Of a stretch of 64,000 nucleotides of DNA, positions 51,520 through 59,513 are shown one piece after another. This stretch comes from Curtobacterium oceanosedimentum. GTDB lineage: Bacteria; Actinomycetota; Actinomycetes; Actinomycetales; Microbacteriaceae. The DNA lies in assembly GCF_020297365.1 (NCBI RefSeq), contig NZ_JAIXIG010000010.1, forward strand, positions 1 to 64,000, read 5' to 3'. The position numbers were made by a program, and so were the translations under genes. The notes under the pieces were generated by a model. That model was not told where the DNA came from. It made no database searches and worked only from the letters and a program-made list of their open reading frames with translations. How positions within the stretch are numbered: position 1 is the stretch's first letter; each line of letters begins with the position of its first letter.

Positions 51520-52950
51520 ATGACCACCACATCGACGAAGAAGTCGATCGGCGCCCTCACCGCCGCGCTCCTCGCCGCCTGCGTCGCGTTCCAGCTGAAC
51601 GCGAGCATGCTCAGCCCCGCCCTCGTCACGATGGCCCGCGAGCTCCGCACCGACGACGCCACGATCGGCCTGTCACAGACCCTGTACTTCACGCTCGCGG
51701 CACTGTTCTCGCTGTTCCTGCCGCGCCTGTCCGACATCGTCGGCCGCAAGCGCGTGCTGATCGGCATGCTCGCCGTGATGCTCGTCGGCAGCATCGTCGC
51801 CGCGCTCGCGGTGAACGTGCCGATGCTGTTCGCGGGTCGCATCATCCAGGGCGTCACCGGCCCGGTCGTCCCGATCTGCCTGCTCGTGCTCCGCAACGAG
51901 ATCAGCGACCCCAAGCGCTACGGCGCCGCCCTCGGTCTGCTCACCGCCGTGAACGGAGGCATCGCCGGCGTCGACGCCCTGGCCGGCGGGTGGATCGCGA
52001 CCAACTCCGGGTTCCGCGGCATCTTCTGGGTCATCGCGGTCGTCACCGTGGTCGCCCTGCTCCTGGTCGCCGTCTGGGGTGTCGAGTCGAAGCCCTCTGC
52101 CGGCACCCGGATGGACTGGGTCGGCGTCGTCCCGCTCGTCGTCAGCGTCGGGGCCCTGCTCACGGCGTTCAACGAGGCCGGCAAGCTCGGCGCGGCGAAC
52201 CCGGTGCTCGTGGTCGGCGGCGTGGTCGTCGCGCTCGTCGCCTTCGCGGTGTTCTGGGCCGTCGAGTCGCGGGTGCGGGAGCCCCTGGTCGAGACCCGGT
52301 TCCTGAAGCGTCGTGCCACCTGGGCGCTGCTGGCGACGACGTTCCTGACCATGACCGGCGTCTTCGCCGTGGTCAACGGACTCGTCACGAGCCTCGCGCA
52401 GAACGGCGACGCCGGCTTCGGGATGGAGGCCGACCTCGCCTCGCTCGTGTTCCTCACCCCGTACGCGCTGGTCGGCTGGGTCGTCGGACCCTTCGCCGGG
52501 CGCCTCGCCCCGACGATCGGGTACCGCGCGGTCCTGCGCTTCGGCCTGGTCGGCAGCATCGTCTCGACCGTCCTGATGGCGCTCGTCGGCGTGCACTCGC
52601 TGCCCGTCCTGGTCACCGCGACCGTGCTGATCGGCATCACCTACGCCGGCATCGCGAACATCATCCTCAACGGCCTGGGCATCGTGCTGTCGCCGGAGTC
52701 GAACCCCGGCTTCCTGCCCGGTCTCAACGCCGGTGCGTTCAACCTCGGCGCCGGGGTCAGCTTCGCCGTCCTGCCCGCGCTGCAGATCGCGCTCGGGGTC
52801 GGCGGGTCCGCGGGCACCGCCGGGTACTCCGGTGGCATGCTGCTCGGGGCCGCGATCACGACCGTCGCACTCGCCATCTCGTTCCTCATCCCCCGTCCGG
52901 AGAGCGCCGAGACCACGTCCGTCGCACCGCAGAAGGAGACCGTCCGGTGA
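51520..52950 (+). CDS. MFS transporter, probably a nucleoside importer
   Basis: This 476-aa protein has about 14 membrane helices. It has the MFS loop LPRLSDIVGRKRVLIGML and a helix-rich rest. Because it sits between a nucleoside hydrolase and a ribokinase under a LacI regulator, it is inferred to import nucleosides or ribose. The sequence family alone (DHA2-like) would suggest efflux, so direction and substrate are uncertain. ATG 51520 lies 5 nt after the upstream stop; its own 3' end overlaps the ribokinase GTG. Confidence 0.78.
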   Translation: MTTTSTKKSIGALTAALLAACVAFQLNASMLSPALVTMARELRTDDATIGLSQTLYFTLAALFSLFLPRLSDIVGRKRVLIGMLAVMLVGSIVAALAVNVPMLFAGRIIQGVTGPVVPICLLVLRNEISDPKRYGAALGLLTAVNGGIAGVDALAGGWIATNSGFRGIFWVIAVVTVVALLLVAVWGVESKPSAGTRMDWVGVVPLVVSVGALLTAFNEAGKLGAANPVLVVGGVVVALVAFAVFWAVESRVREPLVETRFLKRRATWALLATTFLTMTGVFAVVNGLVTSLAQNGDAGFGMEADLASLVFLTPYALVGWVVGPFAGRLAPTIGYRAVLRFGLVGSIVSTVLMALVGVHSLPVLVTATVLIGITYAGIANIILNGLGIVLSPESNPGFLPGLNAGAFNLGAGVSFAVLPALQIALGVGGSAGTAGYSGGMLLGAAITTVALAISFLIPRPESAETTSVAPQKETVR

Positions 52951-53807
52951 CCGAGACCATCGTGATCGTCGGGTCGCTCAACGCGGACCTGGTGGTGCGC
53001 ACGGAGCGCTTCCCCCAGCCCGGAGAGACCCTGCAGGGCTCCGACCTCGCGATCCTGCCCGGGGGCAAGTCCGCCAACCAGGCGGTTGCTGCCGGGAGGC
53101 TCGGGGGCGCGGTCCGCATGATCGGTGCGGTCGGCGACGACGGGAACGGTGCGCTGCTCCGCGACTCCGTCGCGGCCGCGGGTGTCGACACCACGCACGT
53201 CGCCGTCCGCGAGGGCGTCGCCACCGGTACCGCCGTCATCACGGTCGACGGGGCAGGGGAGAACACCATCGTGATCTCCGCCGGGGCGAACGGCACGCTG
53301 TCGCCGGAGGACGTGCCGGCCGACGTCTTCTCGGGAGCCGCGGTGCTCGGGCTCTGCCTCGAGGTCTCGATCGACGTCGTCCTCGCCGCCGCCCGGGCAG
53401 CGCACGCCGCCGGGGTGACGGTGCTGACGAACCTGTCGCCGTTCGGCGCCGTCCCGCAGGAGCTGCTCGACCTGACCGACGTCCTGCTCGTCAACGAGCA
53501 CGAGGCCGCCGAGCTCGGCGACCACGGCGTCGCCCGGTCCGTCGTCACCCGCGGTGGCGCCGGCTGCGTGGTGCACGACGGTGCTGCCGAGCCGGTGTCG
53601 ATCGAGGCCGTCCGCGTCGAACCCGTGGACACGACGGGCTGCGGCGACGCCTTCATGGGCGCGGTGGCGCTGCGCCTGGCGGCGGGGGACACCCTCGTCG
53701 ACGCGGCGCGCGTCGCCGTGGGGGTCGGGGCGTACGCCGCGACCGGGGCGGGCGCGCAGGCCTCGTACCCGACCACCGCGCAGCTGGAGGCGTTCCTGCG
53801 GGCGTAG
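52947..53807 (+). CDS. rbsK: Ribokinase (PfkB family)
   Basis: This 286-aa sugar kinase starts TETIVIVGSLNADLVVRTERFP and carries the first PfkB signature GGKSANQAVAAGRLGG and the second, DTTGCGDAFMGAVA, with the catalytic Asp. It should phosphorylate ribose released by the nucleoside hydrolase, feeding ribose 5-phosphate to the pentose pathway. GTG 52947 has GAAGGAG upstream and overlaps the transporter stop by GTGA. Confidence 0.9.
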   Translation: MTETIVIVGSLNADLVVRTERFPQPGETLQGSDLAILPGGKSANQAVAAGRLGGAVRMIGAVGDDGNGALLRDSVAAAGVDTTHVAVREGVATGTAVITVDGAGENTIVISAGANGTLSPEDVPADVFSGAAVLGLCLEVSIDVVLAAARAAHAAGVTVLTNLSPFGAVPQELLDLTDVLLVNEHEAAELGDHGVARSVVTRGGAGCVVHDGAAEPVSIEAVRVEPVDTTGCGDAFMGAVALRLAAGDTLVDAARVAVGVGAYAATGAGAQASYPTTAQLEAFLRA

Positions 53808-53835
53808 GACGGGCCTCCCGGGTCTCACCGCCCGC

Positions 53836-53841
53836 TAGCGT
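53836..53841 (+). promoter_or_regulatory. -10 box (TAGCGT), leaderless start
   Basis: TAGCGT ends 6 nt before ATG 53848. Confidence 0.6.
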
Positions 53842-53847
53842 GGTGCC

Positions 53848-54789
53848 ATGCGCGTGGGAGTCCTCGACATCGGGTCCAACACCGGCCACCTGCTCGTGGT
53901 GGACGCCCACGGCGGCGCCGCGCCGCTGCCGGCGTCCTCGTTCAAGCAGCCGCTGCGGCTGGCCGAGCACCTGGACGCCTCCGGCGCGGTGACACGGCAG
54001 GGGATCGACGCCCTGACCACGTTCGTGGCCGACGCGGTCCGCGTCGCCGAGGACCGCGGGTGCGAGGACATGCTCGCCTTCGCCACCTCGGCGGTCCGCG
54101 ACGCCGGCAACTCCGACGCGGTCCTGGCCCACGTCGAGGCGTCCACGGGGGTCGAACTCGCCGTCCTGTCCGGCTCGGACGAGGCGCGCCTGACGTTCCT
54201 GGCCGTGCGCCGGTGGTTCGGCTGGTCCGCCGGGCGCCTGGCGGTCTTCGACATCGGCGGCGGCTCGCTCGAGATCGCCGGCGGCGCCGACGAGGCACCG
54301 GACGTCGCGTGGTCGATGCCGATCGGTGCAGCGCGGCTCGCGCGCTCCTACTTCGGCGCCGGCACCCCGACCGAGGACGACGTCCGCCGCATCCGCCACG
54401 AGATCCGCGTCGCGATCGCCCGCGACGCCGGCCTGCTGCTCCGTTCGGGCCGGCCGGACCGCGCCGTGGCGACGTCGAAGACCTTCCGCTCGATCGCCCG
54501 GATCTGCGGGGCGGCGCCGTCGGCAGCGGGTCCGCTCGTGCCGCGCTCCCTCGACGGAGCCGTCCTGCGCGAGCGCCTGCCCGAGCTGCTCACCATGTCG
54601 GTGGACGAGCTCGCCACGCTGCCGGGCGTCTCACCGAGCCGCGCCCACCAGGTGGTGCCGGGAGCGCTCGTCGCCGAGGCGTGCCTGGACATCTTCGACC
54701 TGCCGGCGCTCGAGATCTGCCCGTGGGCGCTCCGCGAGGGCGTCATCCTGGAGCGGCTCGACCAGCTGTCGGTGCTCGGGACGCCGTAG
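53848..54789 (+). CDS. Ppx/GppA-family phosphatase
   Basis: This 313-aa actin-fold hydrolase of the Ppx/GppA family has an N-terminal phosphate loop ([15 protein letters not shown]), [14 protein letters not shown], the [14 protein letters not shown] segment and the second phosphate loop ([13 protein letters not shown]) with catalytic acidic residues. It is near the short, one-domain size. It hydrolyses polyphosphate or pppGpp; which is unclear. The start is leaderless ATG. It converges with the ABM-domain gene only 21 bp away. Confidence 0.9.
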   Translation: MRVGVLDIGSNTGHLLVVDAHGGAAPLPASSFKQPLRLAEHLDASGAVTRQGIDALTTFVADAVRVAEDRGCEDMLAFATSAVRDAGNSDAVLAHVEASTGVELAVLSGSDEARLTFLAVRRWFGWSAGRLAVFDIGGGSLEIAGGADEAPDVAWSMPIGAARLARSYFGAGTPTEDDVRRIRHEIRVAIARDAGLLLRSGRPDRAVATSKTFRSIARICGAAPSAAGPLVPRSLDGAVLRERLPELLTMSVDELATLPGVSPSRAHQVVPGALVAEACLDIFDLPALEICPWALREGVILERLDQLSVLGTP

Positions 54790-54810
54790 TCGGCCCAGGC
54801 GTCGGTCCGG

Positions 54811-55440
54811 CTACCGGCGCGGTTCCGGGCACTGACGGCGCTGCTTCGGCGGTGCCAGGAGCCACGGCCGGATCAGCGTCGTCACGAACGGCAGCACCCA
54901 GAACGTCATGATCGGCGTGAGCACGAGCGTCGTGATGAGCACCCGGGGCAGGATCGCGACGTGCCCGAACGCGGGGACGAGCCAGGCCATCAGGTACGTG
55001 AACGCCAGGTTCACCGGGAAGAACCCGAGCCAGATGCTCACCGCCTGCTTCCACCGCGGGGGAGCGCTCGACGCCGGGGCGTCCTGCGGCACGTCGAACC
55101 AGCCCTCGATGCCCGTGCGCTTCTCGACGCGGGACTCCACCACCAGGTCGCGACCGAGGTCGAGCCACCGCAGCCGGTCGTCGGAGTTCTCCCACGTGGC
55201 CAGGGAGTCGTGGTCGGCGAACCGGTAGAGCATGTGCCACTCGCGGGACTGCGCGCGCGAACGCACCCACCCCGAGCCGAGGAAGCCGGGGTAGCGGTTC
55301 GCCAGGTTCACGCCTGACTGCACCCAGGCGGTGGCGTCGGCGATGCGGTCGGGTTCGACCAAACGGGTGATGGAGACGGTGACGGGCGGGCCTGCGGTCA
55401 CAGGTGGCGAGTGCAGGCTCCCTGGCTCTTGTGGAGTCAT
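54811..55440 (-). CDS. ABM-domain membrane protein
   Basis: This 209-aa protein carries an antibiotic-biosynthesis-monooxygenase-like ferredoxin fold in the first half (about 20-115; PVTVSITRLVEPDRIADATA, PGFLGSGWVR, WHMLYRFADHDSLATWENSD) and two or three membrane helices in the second (about 135-200; WLGFFPVNLAFTYLMAWLVP). Such fusions occur as annotated hypothetical proteins in actinobacteria. ATG 55440 is chosen for the fold's normal start; GAAACT lies 6 nt upstream (minus strand). The tail is basic. Confidence 0.78.
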   Translation of the reverse strand: MTPQEPGSLHSPPVTAGPPVTVSITRLVEPDRIADATAWVQSGVNLANRYPGFLGSGWVRSRAQSREWHMLYRFADHDSLATWENSDDRLRWLDLGRDLVVESRVEKRTGIEGWFDVPQDAPASSAPPRWKQAVSIWLGFFPVNLAFTYLMAWLVPAFGHVAILPRVLITTLVLTPIMTFWVLPFVTTLIRPWLLAPPKQRRQCPEPRR

Positions 55441-55509
55441 GCCACCAGTTTCCCCGATGGGTGTTTCCGGCTCGTGTCGCAGCTCGACGACCGCCGACGG
55501 ACCGATGGG

Positions 55510-55515
55510 TAGGTT
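55510..55515 (+). promoter_or_regulatory. -10 box (TAGGTT), leaderless start
   Basis: TAGGTT ends 6 nt before GTG 55522. Confidence 0.6.
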
Positions 55516-55521
55516 CGCGGT

Positions 55522-56031
55522 GTGAGCGAGACCGAGCGCGGTCGGCACGAGACGCCGACGGAACGATGGGACCGGAACTGGGCCGACATCCAGCAGCAGC
55601 TCCGGATCGTGCAGACCGGGACGCAGATCCTTGCCGGGTTCCTGCTGACCCTGCCGTTCCAGCAGCGCTTCACCGACCTGTCCGACCGGCAGGAGACGGT
55701 GTACCTCGTGCTCGTCGTCCTGGCGGTCGTGGTGACCGTGGTGGCGCTGTCGGCAGTCGCGACGCACCGGCTGGTGTTCCGGCAACGCCAGAAGCACGAC
55801 CTGGTCCGTGCGGGCAACGGCATCCTGCTCGCCTCGCTCATCGCGAGCGCGCTGCTCTTCGCGGGGACGGTCTCGTTCGTCTTCGACGTGGTGCTCGGCG
55901 GCACGGGAGGCGTGATCAGTGGGGTGGCGGTCTTCGTGGGGACGGCGGCGCTGTGGACCGCCGTGCCCTTCGGCCTGCGCCGGACCGAGCGCGACGTCGA
56001 CCCGGAGCGCGAGAGTTCGTCGGACGGCTGA
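55522..56031 (+). CDS. DUF6328-family membrane protein
   Basis: This 169-aa protein has four predicted membrane helices and the conserved beginning RWDRNWADIQQQLRIVQTGT followed by QILAGFLLTLPFQQRFTDL. The family is widespread in actinobacteria with unknown function. GTG 55522 is fixed by TAGGTT at 6 nt. It converges with ku 21 bp away, with no hairpin between. Confidence 0.82.
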   Translation: MSETERGRHETPTERWDRNWADIQQQLRIVQTGTQILAGFLLTLPFQQRFTDLSDRQETVYLVLVVLAVVVTVVALSAVATHRLVFRQRQKHDLVRAGNGILLASLIASALLFAGTVSFVFDVVLGGTGGVISGVAVFVGTAALWTAVPFGLRRTERDVDPERESSSDG

Positions 56032-56052
56032 ACGCTCGCCGCGGCGGTGGGG

Positions 56053-57060
56053 TCAGCTCGCCTGCTTCTTCGCCGCGGGCTTCTTCGCGGGAGCCTTCTT
56101 GGCGGCGGGCTTCTTCGCGGAAGCCTTCTTGGCGGGCGTCTCCTTCGGCGCGGCATCGTCCGCCGCCTTCTTCGCCGGGGCCTTCCGGCCGGACCCGGAC
56201 GAGCCGGACCCGGACGAGCCGGAACCGGACGACGATCGTGAGCTCGACGACGAACGCGACCCCGTGCCTCCCGACCGCTTCTTGTCGACGGACGCGCGCA
56301 GCGCGGCCATCAGGTCGAGCACGTCACCGCCCGCGTCGTCGTCCTCGTCGTCCTGCTCGCCGAACGTCTTCTCGGTGTCGATGTCGTCGCCCGCCTCGAG
56401 CTTGGCGTCGATGAGCTGCTGCAGTTCCTCCTGGTAGGAGTCGGTGTAGCGGTCGGGGTCGAAGTCGGTCGACATGCTCTCGACGAGCGACGACGACATC
56501 TTCAGCTCGTTGGCGCTGACCTTGACCGAGGTGTCGAGGGCCGGGAACTCCGCCGCGCGGACCTCGTCGCCCCAGAGCAGCCCCTGCAGCAGGATGACCT
56601 CGTCGTGCACGCGGAGCACCCCGAGCCGGGTCTTCTGCCGCAGCGTGAACTGCACGATCGCCAGTCGGTCGGTCTTCGCCAGCGTCTCGCGCAGCAGCAC
56701 GTAGGCCTTCGGCGAGCGCGAGTCGGGCTCGAGGTAGTACGTCTTCTCGAACATCATCGGGTCGACCTGCTCGACGGGCACGAACTCCAGGACCTCGACC
56801 TCGTGCGACTGCTCTTCGGGGAGCTGCTTGAAGTCGTCGGCGGTGAGCACGACCGTCTTCTCGCCGTCGTCGTAGGCGCGCTGGATGTCGGCGTACTCGA
56901 CCTCGTGGCCGAACTCGCACACGCGCTTGTAGCGGATGCGGCCCTTGTCCTCGTCGTGGACCTGGTGCAGGGACACGTCGTGGGTCTCGGTGGCCGCGTA
57001 CACCTTGATGGGCACGTTGACGAGCCCGAACGCGATGGAGCCCTTCCAGATCGACCTCAT
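56053..57060 (-). CDS. ku: Ku protein, non-homologous end joining
   Basis: This 335-aa bacterial Ku homodimer subunit binds DNA double-strand ends and recruits LigD. The Ku core occupies about residues 1-255 (RSIWKGSIAFGLVNVPIKVY, DEDKGRIRYKRVCEFGHEVE, YYLEPDSRSPKAYVLLRETL). A Ser/Gly linker follows (about 270-300), then a Lys/Ala/Pro tail with KKAPAKKPAAKK-like histone-H1-style repeats, known in bacterial Ku to promote DNA binding. CATCAT ends 6 nt before ATG as a weak leaderless -10. LigD is encoded nearby on the opposite strand. Confidence 0.95.
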   Translation of the reverse strand: MRSIWKGSIAFGLVNVPIKVYAATETHDVSLHQVHDEDKGRIRYKRVCEFGHEVEYADIQRAYDDGEKTVVLTADDFKQLPEEQSHEVEVLEFVPVEQVDPMMFEKTYYLEPDSRSPKAYVLLRETLAKTDRLAIVQFTLRQKTRLGVLRVHDEVILLQGLLWGDEVRAAEFPALDTSVKVSANELKMSSSLVESMSTDFDPDRYTDSYQEELQQLIDAKLEAGDDIDTEKTFGEQDDEDDDAGGDVLDLMAALRASVDKKRSGGTGSRSSSSSRSSSGSGSSGSGSSGSGRKAPAKKAADDAAPKETPAKKASAKKPAAKKAPAKKPAAKKQAS

Positions 57061-57147
57061 GGGCACATGATGCCCGCCTCCACGTGAGAGTGCCCGACGT
57101 TCCTCGGCTTCCGGCAGCGTGTCCGTGGTCGCTGGTACCCATGGCAC

Positions 57148-58626
57148 ATGTTCGAGGGGATCATGCGGACGGTGCAGTCGCTGGCCGGAGCCGGGGTCGT
57201 GGTGGCGGTCGGGATGCTGTTCGCGATCGTGCGCGGGGCGCTCAGACCAGCCGATCTGCAGCAACGGGTCGACGATGTGACCGCCCGGTGGCTGAAGCCC
57301 TTCCTGCGCTCGGGCGGTGCGGTCTCGCAGGTGCAACAACAGCAGATCGCCGCGCTCCTGCCGGTTCGTGACGAGCGGACGCTGACCGGGACTGCTGCCC
57401 TCGTCGTCCTCGGACCGTGGCTCCGCGAACCGGCCAGGACCGGTGCAGAACTCGTCGTACGGTCCAGGGCTCACGCCGTGCGACGGCTCGAGGCGCACGA
57501 CGATGCCCTGCAGGGTGCACAGACGCTGCGGGCGGCGCTCTGGAGAGCACGACTCGCGGCGTCCGCCGACGAGCTCCGGGTGCTCGTCGACACCGCGGTG
57601 TGGTCGGTCCGTGCCGCCACCGATCGACGACAGCTCCGTCTGTCCGGGCGTCTGGCTGCGTGGGTCGGTGGCGGCGGTGCGTTGCTGAGCGCCGTCGTGG
57701 TTGCTGGCGGAACGTCGGCGAGTACGGCGGACGCCGCCGGAGAGATCGGCACGTTCGCAGCGGTCCTCGCGCTCCTCGCCGCGCTCGTCGGTCCGGCGCG
57801 ACACCGGCTCCGCGCCGCCGTGGAGGACCTGCGTGGCCTCCCGCCGCGGTTCCGCTTCCTGATGGCCCTCTGCGCGATCGTGATCCTCCTGCTCGCGGTG
57901 CTCTGGCAGACCGGGACGATCCGTGTCCTGTGGACCTGGACGGCGCAGATCGCCGACGACGTGCCGACGTCCTGGTCGGTACCGCTCGGCGGAGCGGTCT
58001 GCGGGCTCATGTCCCTGGCGGTCATCGTCCGCGGGGTGCGGTCCGCAGTCTCGCGCGGCGTGCCACTGCACGAGCGTCTGATGACCACCGGGGCAGTCGT
58101 CCTCGTCGGCGGCGCTGCCGTCCTCGGTGCCGTCGCGCTCATCCCCGCCTCGGCGCCGTTCCTCAGTGTCGCGACGGTTACGTGGTGCACCGCGGTCGTC
58201 GGAATCAGCGCGGCCGCTGGCGTCGTTCGGATCGCCGACGACCACCGCCTGGCGAGACAGCTCGCAGCTGCTGGGCGTCCCGTCCCGGTCGGGAGCTGGC
58301 CGTACGCGACCGCGTCGGTCGTGGTGGCGTCCACTGCGGCCACGCTCCTGACGAGCGTGGCCGGCACGACGATGACAGCGGTGACAGCGCAGCTCGGCGG
58401 GCTGGTCATCGGGCTCGCCATCGTGCCGCTGTCCGTCTGGGTTGCCGTTGCGCTCTGGGCCGTCGACCGCCGGATCCGTCGGGCGGACGAAGGGTGGCGA
58501 CTCGACGGTGCGCCCGGTCACACCCCTCCCAGTGCGGACGGTGGCATCGCTGCCCGCGACGAATCGCGCCCGGGTGCGGACCAGCTGGAACGTCGCGAGG
58601 CCGGCACGAGCACGATGGGCCCATGA
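57148..58626 (+). CDS. Multi-pass membrane protein of unknown function, 492 aa
   Basis: No family is recognised. About ten hydrophobic segments are visible (first at 8-30; clusters from 170 to 290 and 305-455). An Arg/Ala-rich helical region occupies residues 30-165 (RPADLQQRVDDVTARW, SAHAVRRLEAHDD-like). The C-terminus is hydrophilic. By eye its codons are less GC-biased than its neighbours. It starts at ATG 57148 between ku (divergent) and the ligD-linked SDR; its stop overlaps the SDR's ATG (ATGA). A TACCCA hexamer 6 nt upstream may be its -10. Confidence 0.65.
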   Translation: MFEGIMRTVQSLAGAGVVVAVGMLFAIVRGALRPADLQQRVDDVTARWLKPFLRSGGAVSQVQQQQIAALLPVRDERTLTGTAALVVLGPWLREPARTGAELVVRSRAHAVRRLEAHDDALQGAQTLRAALWRARLAASADELRVLVDTAVWSVRAATDRRQLRLSGRLAAWVGGGGALLSAVVVAGGTSASTADAAGEIGTFAAVLALLAALVGPARHRLRAAVEDLRGLPPRFRFLMALCAIVILLLAVLWQTGTIRVLWTWTAQIADDVPTSWSVPLGGAVCGLMSLAVIVRGVRSAVSRGVPLHERLMTTGAVVLVGGAAVLGAVALIPASAPFLSVATVTWCTAVVGISAAAGVVRIADDHRLARQLAAAGRPVPVGSWPYATASVVVASTAATLLTSVAGTTMTAVTAQLGGLVIGLAIVPLSVWVAVALWAVDRRIRRADEGWRLDGAPGHTPPSADGGIAARDESRPGADQLERREAGTSTMGP

Positions 58627-59513
58627 GCCAGCTCGACAAGCAGGACCCCCGCGATCAGTTCCCCCGTCCGCCGTTCCCCGCGCAGACGCAGCAGGGGTCG
58701 GGACTCGCGAGTGCGATGGACCCGGCACCCGACCACGGCGAGACGAGCTACGTCGGGACCGGACGGATGCGCGGACACCGGGTCCTGGTGACCGGGGCCG
58801 ACTCGGGCATCGGGCGAGCGGCGGCGATCGCGATGGCGAAGGAGGGCGCCGATGTCGCCCTGAACGCCCTGCCCGAAGAGCGCGAGGACCTCGAGCAGGT
58901 CCGTGACGTCATCGGTGACCTCGGTCGCAAGGCGGTGCTGCTGCCCGGTGACCTGACGGACGAAGCCTTCTGCGACGTGCTCGTGCAGGACGCCGTCAGC
59001 GAGCTCGGCGGACTCGACGCCCTGGTGCTCGTCGCCGGCCACCAGCAGGTGCACGAGGACGTCACCCAGCAGTCCACCGACGACTTCGACCGCACGATGA
59101 AGGTCAACCTGTACTCGCTGTTCTGGCTCGTCCGCGCTGCCGTCCCGCACATGGCGCCGGGCAGCTCGATCGTCACGACGAGCTCGGTGTCGGCGTACCA
59201 GCCGCAGGACCGCATGATCGACTACGCCGCGACGAAGGCCGGCATCATCACGTACACGAACGGCCTCGCCCGTCAGCTCGCCGCGAAGGGCATCCGGGCG
59301 AACACGGTGGTCCCCGGTCCGGTGTGGACGCCCCTGCAGCCGATCAGCTACCCGGGCGACGAGATCGCCGCCTACGGCCAGGACACCCCCTTCGGCCGTC
59401 CCGCGCAGCCCGTCGAGCTCGGCAGCGCCTACGTCTACCTGGCCGGACCCGAGTCGTCGTACACGTCCGGCACGACCCTGACCGTGGCGGGAGCGACCGG
59501 GGTCGCGCTGTGA
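58623..59513 (+). CDS. SDR oxidoreductase coupled to ligD
   Basis: This 296-aa SDR has the same long hydrophilic N-terminal extension as the paralogue at 22121 (about residues 1-45; PRPPFPAQTQQGSGLASAMD), then TGADSGIG, the VAGHQQVHEDV segment in place of NNAG, TTSSVSAYQPQ, YAATK and GPVWTPLQP. The dinucleotide is probably NADP(H). Substrate unknown. CACGAT ends 6 nt before ATG. Its stop overlaps the ligD GTG as GTGA, so the two are co-expressed. Confidence 0.88.
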   Translation: MSQLDKQDPRDQFPRPPFPAQTQQGSGLASAMDPAPDHGETSYVGTGRMRGHRVLVTGADSGIGRAAAIAMAKEGADVALNALPEEREDLEQVRDVIGDLGRKAVLLPGDLTDEAFCDVLVQDAVSELGGLDALVLVAGHQQVHEDVTQQSTDDFDRTMKVNLYSLFWLVRAAVPHMAPGSSIVTTSSVSAYQPQDRMIDYAATKAGIITYTNGLARQLAAKGIRANTVVPGPVWTPLQPISYPGDEIAAYGQDTPFGRPAQPVELGSAYVYLAGPESSYTSGTTLTVAGATGVAL

